NCBI RefSeq assembly: GCF_018863395.1
Contig: NZ_JAHKRR010000006.1
Location: 124,001-188,000, forward strand
From: Sinomicrobium weinanense
Lineage (GTDB): Bacteria > Bacteroidota > Bacteroidia > Flavobacteriales > Flavobacteriaceae
DNA: 64,000 nt
Direction: 5' to 3'
The notes below the pieces were generated by a model. It worked only from the letters and a program-made list of their open reading frames with translations, had not been told where the DNA came from and did not search any database. The translations under genes and the position numbers were made by a program. Below, in pieces: positions 48,639-56,250 of the stretch; the first letter of the stretch is position 1; each line of letters starts with the position of its first letter.

Positions 48639-49385
48639 ATGGCATCAACCAACAAATCCTGGAAACTGGAGTCTTTTCTGGACTCCCTGATCGTAGAGCT
48701 CGACAAGGCCAGGGAAACACTGGCCGTAAAGGCTATTAATAAACCTTTGACCTATGCCGTAAAGGACGTAAATCTCGAAATGCAACTCTTTCCGAGTTTT
48801 GACGGGAATCACGTAGAATTTATAACCGCCCGGCCCGGCCAGCAGGGAGCCTCAAAAATTGGCATACAACTGGGGTCCATAACCGATCAGCAAATACGAA
48901 AAACAACCAAAGAGCCCGTAACCTCGGATGATGTTTCGATAGACCTGGTCGATGAGATCGATGAAGACACCAAACAGTCCCTGAGAAAAATAGGGGTTAC
49001 CTCGGTAGAAGACCTGAACGAAGTAAAAAAGAAAAATGTAGATATAGAAAAAGCGAGTAACAGAAAAGTAAACTATGCTAAACTCGCCAAATTATTGAGC
49101 AAGGCCAGAAGGGGAAATAGTCCCCCAAATGTAAAAAATGTTCATTTTAATATCAGTAAAAGCGGTTCTACCCTGCAGGTAGAAGGGAATAACCTGGTAC
49201 TGGACAACAATTACACCCCGGTCGTGGTGTTCAACGGCAAACTGGCCGACCTCAGGGGATATGGAAAAGAAAATTTAGAGATCGGTATAGACGAAAGGGA
49301 TATGAATAAAGACGAAAACGAACTGGTAGTGGTATCCGATCCCTATACCATATATAAAATGAACCTGAACCATAGAAAACAGTGA
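48639..49385 (+). CDS. trypco2-like and HhH-like cluster protein
   Basis: Protein of 248 residues. Residues about 5-90 resemble the trypsin-co-occurring domain 2 pattern: an N-terminal helix (LESFLDSLIVELDKARETL) followed by beta-hairpins VKDVNLEMQLFPS and KIGIQLGSI. A short HhH-like helix pair follows (IDEDTKQSLRKIGVTSVEDLNEV, about 108-130), then a basic segment and a beta-rich end (LQVEGNNLVLDNNYTPVVVFNGK). Trypco domains were proposed from gene-neighbourhood work to occur with proteases in conflict systems; here the cluster begins with a subtilase. Similarity is judged by eye and is tentative. Confidence 0.6.
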   Translation: MASTNKSWKLESFLDSLIVELDKARETLAVKAINKPLTYAVKDVNLEMQLFPSFDGNHVEFITARPGQQGASKIGIQLGSITDQQIRKTTKEPVTSDDVSIDLVDEIDEDTKQSLRKIGVTSVEDLNEVKKKNVDIEKASNRKVNYAKLAKLLSKARRGNSPPNVKNVHFNISKSGSTLQVEGNNLVLDNNYTPVVVFNGKLADLRGYGKENLEIGIDERDMNKDENELVVVSDPYTIYKMNLNHRKQ

Positions 49386-49389
49386 GGTT

Positions 49390-50949
49390 ATGGAAAAGTA
49401 TAAGAGTTTTGTTATGAATTACGGGAGCCGCCCCGAAGAGAAAAATGGCGGGGATACTGTGGCCCAAAAGGAGGTGGAAGAACCCCAAAAAGCGGGTGGT
49501 GCCATTGAAATTGCCCATTACGATGACCATACCCCCATTTCCCTCACCTTGCCCGAAAGCCTGATAAAAGACGATACACAGCAGGCAAACGAATATGAGG
49601 ATGATGAAAATGAGAAAAGCAGCAACACCCCGTTGCGGGCCTATCCCCAAAGCAGTGAGGAATACAGTGATGCCAATGCATATTTTCTGGCGGAAAGAGA
49701 AAATGATCCGGTATACGATGATTATGCCGGGGCTCAGGAGGAATATAAAGAAGAAGCCACCCCCGCTGGAGATACTGCTCCGGAAGCCGGTACGGCAGAA
49801 GATGACGATGACAACACCAGGGAGGAAAGCCATACAGACAGGGCAGAAGAGGCCGTTGTCACGGAACCGGAAGATGAAAAAGAACGCGATAAGAAATTCA
49901 AAGACGACCTGTGGGCCATCATGGAGCACCAAAAAGACTATCAAAACTACCAGGAAAAAGCCATGCCTTCAAAACCCGGGGCATCCCCACAAGAGAACCC
50001 CGGTGCAGAAAATGAAGATACCGGTGTAAAAAAAACAAAAAATGAACATGCCATTTTCGACAAAATAGCACAGAGCATGCAAATGGCCAATACCTACGAT
50101 TTCGGGGCCATAGCCATGGAAAAAAAATTCGATACCCTGGAAAAGGAAACGAATACGGATTTTTCAAAAAAAATAAAAGAATTGCTGGACGAGCAGGAAA
50201 ATGATAAGGAAGCCAAAAAGCCATCATATGTCAATACAGAAGATGAAGATAAGGTCCTGACCGAGGATTTTCTGGACGACATCGATATGTTGAACAAATT
50301 ATCGGCAGAAAAATCAAAAAAGACCTCAGAAAAATTCTTGAACACCCAACCCTTATCCCCGGAGAACGGAGGCTTTTTTGTCAATACGGAAACCCTGCAA
50401 CCGGGCGATCTCATTCTCTGGTCTGTCAATCGCACCGAAGATCCGGTGCCTGGGGATAAATCCAAAGCCGAAAATTTGAGTTCGGCCGGGGTTTACCTGG
50501 GCGAAGGTATTTATCTGGAGGCCGGTAAACAAGGCCTTAAAGAGCAAAAGCTGGAGGAAGCGCTCAAAAACCACAAGGCTACCGTAGGATTGAGACATCG
50601 GGATATAAATGATGAAAAAGCCGGTGCGGTGGCCAAAAAATTAAAAGAAGATCCGGGGCAAAAAGAAGCTCCGGGGCAAGGGGCCATAATAAGAAATTTA
50701 GCGGTGCAGGTCATAGACTCTTATTGTACAACCCTGCCCGCCGACCTCGCAGGGAAGTGCAGGGATTTTAAGGGAAAAGTCTACCTGGGCACCGAAGGCA
50801 ATAACGCGTTTTATTGCGCTAAAAATATACTGGAGGCTTTTGACCAGGCAGGACTTAAACTGTCAGATACCCAACCGCAAACATCTGAAGAGTTGGTACA
50901 ATTAGACTACAATGGCGCCTTGCGCTATATAGGTCATTTAAAAATTTAA
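49390..50949 (+). CDS. permuted papain-like (YiiX/NlpC-type) protein with long acidic N-terminus
   Basis: Protein of 519 residues. Residues 1-335 are mostly disordered and acidic (E, D, P and K rich, many charged repeats), unlike a normal catalytic domain. From about residue 339 a compact domain begins GDLILWSV ... SSAGVYLGEGIYLEA ... NAFYCAKNILEAFDQAGLKL, the layout of YiiX/YebB-like permuted NlpC/P60 enzymes, with Cys about 476 as nucleophile. The normally invariant His before GIYLG reads SSAG here, so catalysis is uncertain. Gap of 23 bp to the next gene. Confidence 0.65.
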   Translation: MEKYKSFVMNYGSRPEEKNGGDTVAQKEVEEPQKAGGAIEIAHYDDHTPISLTLPESLIKDDTQQANEYEDDENEKSSNTPLRAYPQSSEEYSDANAYFLAERENDPVYDDYAGAQEEYKEEATPAGDTAPEAGTAEDDDDNTREESHTDRAEEAVVTEPEDEKERDKKFKDDLWAIMEHQKDYQNYQEKAMPSKPGASPQENPGAENEDTGVKKTKNEHAIFDKIAQSMQMANTYDFGAIAMEKKFDTLEKETNTDFSKKIKELLDEQENDKEAKKPSYVNTEDEDKVLTEDFLDDIDMLNKLSAEKSKKTSEKFLNTQPLSPENGGFFVNTETLQPGDLILWSVNRTEDPVPGDKSKAENLSSAGVYLGEGIYLEAGKQGLKEQKLEEALKNHKATVGLRHRDINDEKAGAVAKKLKEDPGQKEAPGQGAIIRNLAVQVIDSYCTTLPADLAGKCRDFKGKVYLGTEGNNAFYCAKNILEAFDQAGLKLSDTQPQTSEELVQLDYNGALRYIGHLKI

Positions 50950-50972
50950 GATAAATTGAAATTAAGAATGTC

Positions 50973-51569
50973 ATGAACAGGTTTTTGTTTTTAGAAAGCG
51001 ATTTAAAGAGCTTTACCGGCGACCCCGGTAAGTTTGTAAAAAGCAGATCGGTGTATTCCACTCAGAAAACCCCTGCGGCCGTGGCTGGTGCCGTTATTGC
51101 CGGCGCAGGCCTGGGATGGAAGATCTTTGAATTTGCATGGAACAATGCAGAGGGCGATATTTATGTAAAACTCGCCCGTTTGGAAGGAGCAAAACATCCC
51201 AGTGATGATGAAGAAAAATATAAGAATAAAGGTGTTTGGAAAGAAAAAACAGTAAAAGTATACGGCAAAGTCGTCAATAAACTGGTGGAGACCTCAGCCA
51301 AATTCGACCTTCGGTTTAAGTATAACGGCCATAGTGTGGGTTATATAGATATGGATCATACACACTCTAACGACTCGGTTTTCTGGGGGCTTCACGTAGA
51401 GGCGAAATTAATGGTAGACCCCAATAATTATAAATCTAACAAGGGAGGGCAACTCATGTCCATGATCGAAGTTACCTTTAATTACAGGTTTACCCGGACG
51501 GGCCGGGACGATATCATTAAGATTAAACGCTATAAATTATACGGTGACGGTACGGTTATAGAAAAATAG
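50973..51569 (+). CDS. unrecognised cluster protein with shared N-terminal motif
   Basis: Protein of 198 residues. It starts NRFLFLESDLKSF, similar to [13 protein letters not shown] of the next gene. A glycine/alanine-rich hydrophobic helix (about 34-53, AAVAGAVIAGAGLGWKIFEF) could be a membrane or oligomerisation segment, followed by a beta-rich domain (KFDLRFKYNGHSVGYIDMDHTHS, LHVEAKLMVD, IEVTFNYRF). Could be an immunity, holin-like or structural component; there is no direct evidence for any of these. Confidence 0.72.
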   Translation: MNRFLFLESDLKSFTGDPGKFVKSRSVYSTQKTPAAVAGAVIAGAGLGWKIFEFAWNNAEGDIYVKLARLEGAKHPSDDEEKYKNKGVWKEKTVKVYGKVVNKLVETSAKFDLRFKYNGHSVGYIDMDHTHSNDSVFWGLHVEAKLMVDPNNYKSNKGGQLMSMIEVTFNYRFTRTGRDDIIKIKRYKLYGDGTVIEK

Positions 51570-51590
51570 GCACCCGATAAAATTTCAGCG

Positions 51591-52274
51591 ATGGGCAACA
51601 GGTTTATAAAACTCGAAAATGATATTAGGACGTATAGGACTAAAAGTTTCTATCCCAAAACACAATCTTATGTAAAAAGTACCGGGCAAAACCACCTGGT
51701 GTCCACGACAGCCCCGGAATATGCTAAAATGTATCAAAACCTGGTATTTGCCAGGAGCGGGAAGAAGAGAGAATCCCCTTCTAAATTAACAACCAGTAAA
51801 AAAGGGGTAGCTTTTATAAAAGAATGGGAAGGGTTCCGGAGTAAGGCCTATAACGATTCCGAAGGTTATTGCACTATCGGCTACGGTCATTTGATAAAGA
51901 AAGACAAATGTGAAAATATCGCCCTGCCTGAAGAGTTCAAAGACGGTATAACGAAAGAAGAAGCAGGTAAATTGTTCTTAAAAAGGTTGCCCCAATACGA
52001 AAAAGCCGTACAAAGGGACATCACAAAGCCACTGTATCAACACGAATTTGATGCGCTGGTAAGCCTGCTCTTCAATACGGGGGCTAATTTTCTCAATACC
52101 GGCGGTGCAGGTGGCAAGGAAACGAAGATAAAAAAGAACATAAACGCAGGGAAGTACAGTGAAGGCGCAGACGAAATGGCCGATGTCACCAACAGAGGAA
52201 CACCGGGATTGGTCAAACGCCGGAAATCAGAGATCAAACTATTTAAGAAAGGCATTTACGATGCCAGTCATTAA
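51591..52274 (+). CDS. T4-type lysozyme (GH24 muramidase)
   Basis: Peptidoglycan muramidase of 227 residues. N-terminal extension of about 65 residues ([15 protein letters not shown]...) has no signal peptide. The GH24 catalytic triad is present: E80 ([13 protein letters not shown]), D89 and T95 (YCTIGYGH). The conserved [12 protein letters not shown] and RRKSEIKLF elements follow. Such lysozymes are mostly phage endolysins or toxin domains; here there is no holin, tail or capsid gene. Followed immediately by an M15 peptidase. Confidence 0.93.
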   Translation: MGNRFIKLENDIRTYRTKSFYPKTQSYVKSTGQNHLVSTTAPEYAKMYQNLVFARSGKKRESPSKLTTSKKGVAFIKEWEGFRSKAYNDSEGYCTIGYGHLIKKDKCENIALPEEFKDGITKEEAGKLFLKRLPQYEKAVQRDITKPLYQHEFDALVSLLFNTGANFLNTGGAGGKETKIKKNINAGKYSEGADEMADVTNRGTPGLVKRRKSEIKLFKKGIYDASH

Positions 52275-52386
52275 AGTCGAGAGCCATGATGCATTATCAA
52301 AATATAAGCAGGTTTTCAGGGGCAGGGGCCCCAACCCGGAAAAAGGGAAAAAAATTAAGGGGGAGGCCTTTTATTGCCGGTGTTAA
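52261..52386 (+). other. alternative N-terminus of the M15 gene in another frame
   Basis: An ATG at 52261 overlaps the lysozyme end by 14 bp and encodes [16 protein letters not shown]..., matching the [11 protein letters not shown] motif of the lysozyme. It runs into a stop at 52384, while the M15 catalytic domain is in the +1 frame; the two would join if one base were removed near the A7 or G5 runs at about 52347-52363. Either a base error, a broken gene or programmed slippage. Confidence 0.45.
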
Positions 52387-53095
52387 GGCCTTTAACTATG
52401 CAGAACCGGAATTGGTGAGGTCATCCTCTTACGATGTTCCCTATGCCGTGCAGCAGACCATTGACGCTTCGGGCTTAAAGTGGGACGGTGCAAGCCCGGA
52501 ACAACTGGAGTTTATGAAAAAGGTTTACAATATCAATGTAAAACGCTCTTCTGCCAGGGGGACATTCGTGGCCGATGTGCCCGAATCCGATCTGAGTACC
52601 GTAGAAGGCCGTTTTAAATTAAGGGCCAATGCGGCCGGTTCCTGTATTAAAATGCTCAAAAACGTAAGGGAGGCCATTGAGGAAGCCGGGGCCGATGCCA
52701 CGATAGGCCTTGTCAGTGCATACCGGTCGGCCTCGCACCAGTTTAAACTGTGGCAGGATTATTTTCCCGGGTACTATGCAGACACGGAAGCCCAAAGAAA
52801 AAAGAAAGACGGTGGGGAACATGGCGATGAAGCGGCCCAATACCTGGCTTCTTATATCAGGGTTCGTATTGCAACCCCCGGGTTCAGTAATCACAATAAC
52901 GGGCTGGCCGTCGATCTACGAAATGTTCAGGATGGGAAGACCTATCGTAATAAGACCCGGAAAAAATATACCGATGCCTGGCGTACAACCTGGCTCTGGG
53001 ATTGGTTAGAGGCCAATGCAGCAACGTATAAATTTTACCAGAACACCCATATCGATGAACCCTGGCACTGGGAATACAGGGAAACTGCCAGTTAG
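52286..53095 (+). CDS. M15-family D,D-carboxypeptidase/endopeptidase (VanY-like)
   Basis: Zinc peptidase of 269 residues cutting peptidoglycan stem peptides. Motifs: SAYRSASHQ (R147), PGFSNHNNGLAVDL with zinc ligands H203 and D210, and IDEPWHWEY with H261. No signal peptide. The first 30 residues in this frame (MMHYQNISRFSG..) are compositionally odd, while the alternative frame starting at 52261 carries the shared cluster motif, so the true N-terminus is unsettled. Last gene of the cluster, paired with the lysozyme. Confidence 0.85.
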   Translation: MMHYQNISRFSGAGAPTRKKGKKLRGRPFIAGVKAFNYAEPELVRSSSYDVPYAVQQTIDASGLKWDGASPEQLEFMKKVYNINVKRSSARGTFVADVPESDLSTVEGRFKLRANAAGSCIKMLKNVREAIEEAGADATIGLVSAYRSASHQFKLWQDYFPGYYADTEAQRKKKDGGEHGDEAAQYLASYIRVRIATPGFSNHNNGLAVDLRNVQDGKTYRNKTRKKYTDAWRTTWLWDWLEANAATYKFYQNTHIDEPWHWEYRETAS

Positions 53096-53173
53096 AAATC
53101 CATGAAATTCACATAAATTTATCTGCGGTATTCAACATTTCCGCGTCATGGCCTTTGTGTGCCACGGAAGCCT

Positions 53174-53372
53174 CGCAATACCCGGTTGCCTAAGCGGCGA
53201 ACCGGGTTACGTTTAGAGCTTAAGGGAATGGGTATGCGGCATAAGGGCTCCGGCTTGCTGCATACGCAGTTCCGTTTACCGCTTAGCGGGTTGCCTCTGC
53301 AGCAAACCGAACCCGGTTCGGTGTATACGCATTCCCTTATACGGGCCTATCCGGAAATAAAACTCCGGTAGT
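53174..53372. other. palindrome-rich spacer
   Basis: Several nested inverted repeats in 200 bp: ACCCGGTT/AACCGGGT (53180-53207), TAAGGGAATGGGTATGC/GTATACGCATTCCCTTA (53221-53339, mismatched), CCGAAC/GTTCGG near 53308-53322 and others. A short frame here (70 codons) has no recognisable features. With the hairpin below it accounts for most of the 446-bp gap before the tRNA. Could be a structured RNA or recombination scar. Confidence 0.6.
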
Positions 53373-53420
53373 TTCCATGACCTGGAGCGCTCCCAGGGGT
53401 TACAAACGCTTTTATCGATA

Positions 53421-53453
53421 GGTCCTCGTTTCTGCTACGCTCAAACGAGGACC
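53421..53453. repeat. perfect 11-bp stem hairpin
   Basis: GGTCCTCGTTT and AAACGAGGACC around an 11-nt loop, without a T-run. Purpose unknown. Confidence 0.6.
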
Positions 53454-53503
53454 AGATATCAATAAGGATTAAAAAAAAGAAAAGCGATTATCCACCAAAA
53501 AAG

Positions 53504-53539
53504 AAAACCCTTATAACACCGGTGTTATAAGGGTTTTTT
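53504..53539. terminator. perfect palindromic terminator at tRNA-Ser
   Basis: 34-bp perfect palindrome (core CCCTTATAACACCGGTGTTATAAGGG) with A/T tails on both sides, 3 bp from the tRNA 3' end. Serves the tRNA on the minus strand and could also stop transcription from the plus-strand cluster. Confidence 0.85.
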
Positions 53540-53541
53540 CG

Positions 53542-53626
53542 CGGAGGAAGAGGGATTCGAACCCCCGGAGGTGTTACCCTCAACGGTTTTCAAGACCGCC
53601 GCATTCGACCACTCTGCCATTCCTCC
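53542..53626 (-). tRNA. tRNA-Ser(UGA)
   Basis: 85-nt class II tRNA: acceptor GGAGGAA/TTCCTCC with discriminator G, anticodon loop CTTGAAA (anticodon TGA at 53590-53592), long variable arm (GAGGGTAACACCTC) and T arm GGGGGTTCGAATCCC. CCA is not encoded. Confidence 0.95.
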
Positions 53627-53636
53627 TAAGCGGATG

Positions 53637-53669
53637 CAAATATAGAAAGGTTTTTTTGTTCTTACAAAA
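53637..53669 (-). promoter_or_regulatory. Bacteroidota promoter of tRNA-Ser
   Basis: On the minus strand TTTTG, 20-bp spacer, TATATTTG: near-perfect -33/-7 elements, 10 bp from the tRNA 5' end. Confidence 0.75.
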
Positions 53670-53750
53670 CATTTTTTTGCTTTTTCCGGGAGTGCGGGAA
53701 GGCCTGGTGCAAACTGTTGAACCACAGGAATACCAGGGCTTTTGAATGGA

Positions 53751-54146
53751 CTATATATCCATGATGGGGGTGGGTTTTTTATGGTCGTCCACGGCTACAA
53801 AGGTAAAGATACCGGTCACAGCTTTTTCACGGATATCCTCGTACATATGCTCCATAAAGATATCTACCTGTACCACACAACTGGTCCTGCCCACTTTGAT
53901 CACATGAGCGATAAGCTCCACCAGGGTGCCCTGGGGAATGGGTTTGGTAAAATCGATCTTGTCGGTCGACACCGTAACCACTTTTTTCCGGCTGAACCGG
54001 GTAGCACAGATAAAGGAAGCCTCGTCCATAAGTTGCAGGGCAGTACCCCCGAATAAGGTGTCGTAATGATTGGTCGTATTTGGGAAAACGGCTTTGAATA
54101 TATGGGTTTCCGCGTTTTTGATACGTTCCCTGATGTCATGGTCCAT
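53751..54146 (-). CDS. acyl-CoA thioesterase (hot-dog, YciA-like)
   Basis: Cytoplasmic thioesterase of 131 residues. Hot-dog features: FPNTTNHYDTLFGGTALQLMDEASFICATRF (helix with catalytic Asp/Asn region), VTVSTDKIDFTKPIPQGTLVELIAHV and GRTSCVVQVDIFME. Length and motifs match YciA/BFIT-type single-domain acyl-CoA thioesterases (COG1607). Monocistronic, divergent from the nitroreductase gene. Confidence 0.9.
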   Translation of the reverse strand: MDHDIRERIKNAETHIFKAVFPNTTNHYDTLFGGTALQLMDEASFICATRFSRKKVVTVSTDKIDFTKPIPQGTLVELIAHVIKVGRTSCVVQVDIFMEHMYEDIREKAVTGIFTFVAVDDHKKPTPIMDI

Positions 54147-54174
54147 AATGTGGTGTTGTTATTAATTTGGAGTC

Positions 54175-54182
54175 CAAAAATA
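54175..54182 (-). promoter_or_regulatory. -7 element of the thioesterase gene
   Basis: TATTTTTG on the minus strand matches TAnnTTTG, 29 bp from the start codon. Confidence 0.45.
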
Positions 54183-54204
54183 CTATTTCTTTACCCATTA
54201 TTCT

Positions 54205-54212
54205 TACATTTG
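54205..54212 (+). promoter_or_regulatory. -7 element of the nitroreductase gene
   Basis: TACATTTG matches TAnnTTTG, about 90 bp before the start codon; no clear -33 element. Confidence 0.4.
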
Positions 54213-54301
54213 TTATGGTTAATCTATAGAGGGATCCCCCGTCAGGGGATGCAAACAGGTTTATCTTATTGGACCTCAGTTTTACCCAAAATAATATTAG
54301 G

Positions 54302-54934
54302 ATGAATATAATTGAACAATTGCGATGGCGCTATGCCACCAAAAAATTTGATGCTGCCCGTAAGTTGGAGGACAACCAGATAGAAACACTCAAGGAAGCG
54401 TTTAACCTTACGGCACTTTCCTTTGGATTGCAGCCCGTAAAGCTCGTTATCCTGAGCGATCAGGAAAAAATGGAAGAGCTGCTGCCCCACGCCTTTGGCC
54501 AGCAGCAGGTGGTCGATGCTTCACATCTTTTCGTCTTTTGTATAGAAAAGGTTATAGACGAGGAATTCATACGCAGTTATTTCGATAAAGTAAAAGCGGT
54601 GCGCAATACCTCAGAAGAAATATTAAAGCCGTACCGGGATTTCCTCATTGCCGACTTTAACAAAAAGACCAGTGAAGAGATAGAAGCATGGGCCAGGAAC
54701 CAGGCCTATCTGGCCATGGGTAACCTGCTTACCGTGTGTGCTGTTGAAAAAATAGACGCCTGCCCCATGGAAGGTTTTCTCCCTGATAAATTCGACAAGG
54801 TGCTCAAGCTCGGAAAAGAAGGCCTGAAATCGGTATTGATCATGCCCGTGGGCTACCGTTCGGAGCAGGATGAGTGTTCAACCATGGAAAAGGTAAGAAA
54901 GGAGATCAGCGAAAGCGTTATAGAGATCAGATAA
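54302..54934 (+). CDS. NfsB-like NAD(P)H-dependent nitroreductase
   Basis: FMN-dependent oxidoreductase of 210 residues. Start at MNIIEQLRWRYATKKFD rather than 11 codons upstream, since this is the family N-terminus and holds the FMN-phosphate-binding RWRYATKKFD. Further signatures: LSFGLQPVKLVIL, AYLAMGNLLTVCAVEKIDACPMEGF and a C-terminal VLIMPVGYRSEQD. Reduces quinones or nitro compounds. Monocistronic. Confidence 0.92.
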   Translation: MNIIEQLRWRYATKKFDAARKLEDNQIETLKEAFNLTALSFGLQPVKLVILSDQEKMEELLPHAFGQQQVVDASHLFVFCIEKVIDEEFIRSYFDKVKAVRNTSEEILKPYRDFLIADFNKKTSEEIEAWARNQAYLAMGNLLTVCAVEKIDACPMEGFLPDKFDKVLKLGKEGLKSVLIMPVGYRSEQDECSTMEKVRKEISESVIEIR

Positions 54935-55062
54935 TTTCCGGTAAGCCCGAAGTTGCCGGATGATGAACAAAGCTATCACCATTTCTGCTTTTTTGTCCCG
55001 GGTACCCCCGGTATTCCCTTAATTTATAACGAAATAATCCAATAACTCAATACTTATAGAAT

Positions 55063-56250
55063 ATGCCCGGATTTGAACTCTTCGGAGATACAGAACGAAA
55101 ACATCTCAATGATGTGCTGGACACCGGTGTCCTGATGCGATATGGCTTTGACGGCATGCGCAAAGGCCACTGGAAAGCAAAAGAACTGGAAGCGGCATTG
55201 TGCCGGAGGATGCAAAGCAAACACGCTCAACTGGTGAGCAGCGGCACCGCCGCACTTACCGTGGCCCTGGCCAGCGCCGGAGTAGGGGCGGGCGATGAGG
55301 TGATCATGCCTACCTTTACCTTTGTGGCCAGCTTTGAATCGCTCATGGCCGTGGGGGCTGTTCCCGTACTGGTGGATATAGACGATACCCTGACCCTCGA
55401 CCCCGTAGCGGTAGAAAAGGCTGTAACCCCCCGGACCAGGGTGGTGATGCCTGTACATATGTGCGGATCTTCCGCACAATTAAAGGAGCTGAAGGCCATT
55501 TGCGAGAAGCATGGCCTGCTATTACTCGAAGATGCCTGCCAGGCGATCGGGGCTACTTACGAAGGCAGGCCGCTGGGAAGCTATGGCGACCTGGGCTGCT
55601 TTTCTTTTGATTATGTAAAGACCATAACCTGTGGCGAAGGTGGGGGGATCATTACGGACAATGCCAAATATGCTGAAAATGCCGACCACTATTCCGACCA
55701 TGGACACGACCATGTAGGACAGGACAGGGGAGCGGAGCAACACCCTTTCCTGGGGTATAATTACCGTATATCCGAACTGCACGCCGCAGTGGGACTGGCA
55801 CAGATATCCAGGCTGGACGAATTCCTTGAGATACAGAAAAAAAACTATACCATTTTTCGTGAAGCCTTGAGCGTGGTTCCCGGAATAACATTCAGGCGTG
55901 TCCCGGAAGAAGCGGAAGAAAACTATTCTTTCCTGAGCTTTTTCCTTCCGGACGAAGCCGCTGCCCGGAAAGCGCATAAAGCCCTTGGAGAAGCAGGGGT
56001 GGACGGCTGCTTTTACTGGTACGACAACAACTGGCATTACATCAAGAAATGGGACCACCTCAAAGACCTGAGATCCCCGGGGAAATTACCGCAGGAGATC
56101 ATCGATGGGATGCCGGATTATAAAAACCGTGATTTCTCTGCTTCCAATGCCATTATCGGACGCACGATCTCCGTACTCATTAAACTGGGCTGGACGGAAG
56201 AAGAAGTCAACAGGAGAGCGGAAAAGATGGTAAAGGCAGTTAAAGGTTAG
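55063..56250 (+). CDS. kdnA: KdnA-like DegT aminotransferase (Kdo8N biosynthesis)
   Basis: PLP enzyme of 395 residues in the DegT/DnrJ/EryC1 family; the internal-aldimine lysine is K186 in SFDYVKTITCGEGGG. Distinctive stretches (MPGFELFG at the start, MRYGFDGMRKGHW, YSDHGHDHVGQDRGAEQHP, CFYWYDNNWHYIKKW) are those I associate with 8-amino-3,8-dideoxy-manno-octulosonate transaminase KdnA, which makes the amino sugar replacing Kdo in the LPS of Shewanella. The partner dehydrogenase KdnB is not in this window. Convergent with ribBA over an inverted repeat. Confidence 0.82.
   Translation: MPGFELFGDTERKHLNDVLDTGVLMRYGFDGMRKGHWKAKELEAALCRRMQSKHAQLVSSGTAALTVALASAGVGAGDEVIMPTFTFVASFESLMAVGAVPVLVDIDDTLTLDPVAVEKAVTPRTRVVMPVHMCGSSAQLKELKAICEKHGLLLLEDACQAIGATYEGRPLGSYGDLGCFSFDYVKTITCGEGGGIITDNAKYAENADHYSDHGHDHVGQDRGAEQHPFLGYNYRISELHAAVGLAQISRLDEFLEIQKKNYTIFREALSVVPGITFRRVPEEAEENYSFLSFFLPDEAAARKAHKALGEAGVDGCFYWYDNNWHYIKKWDHLKDLRSPGKLPQEIIDGMPDYKNRDFSASNAIIGRTISVLIKLGWTEEEVNRRAEKMVKAVKG

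Noticed and set aside
41461-53095. Prophage, gene-transfer agent or contractile injection system
   Set aside because: Lysozyme and M15 peptidase are phage-like, but no capsid, portal, terminase, sheath, tube, baseplate or integrase gene was recognised.
53159-53371. 70-codon frame in the palindrome-rich spacer
   Set aside because: Basic, low-complexity translation across strong inverted repeats; unlikely coding.
53542-53626. attL/attR direct repeat of the tRNA-Ser 3' end
   Set aside because: I did not find a second copy of the tRNA 3' sequence in the window, so an integration site is not claimed.
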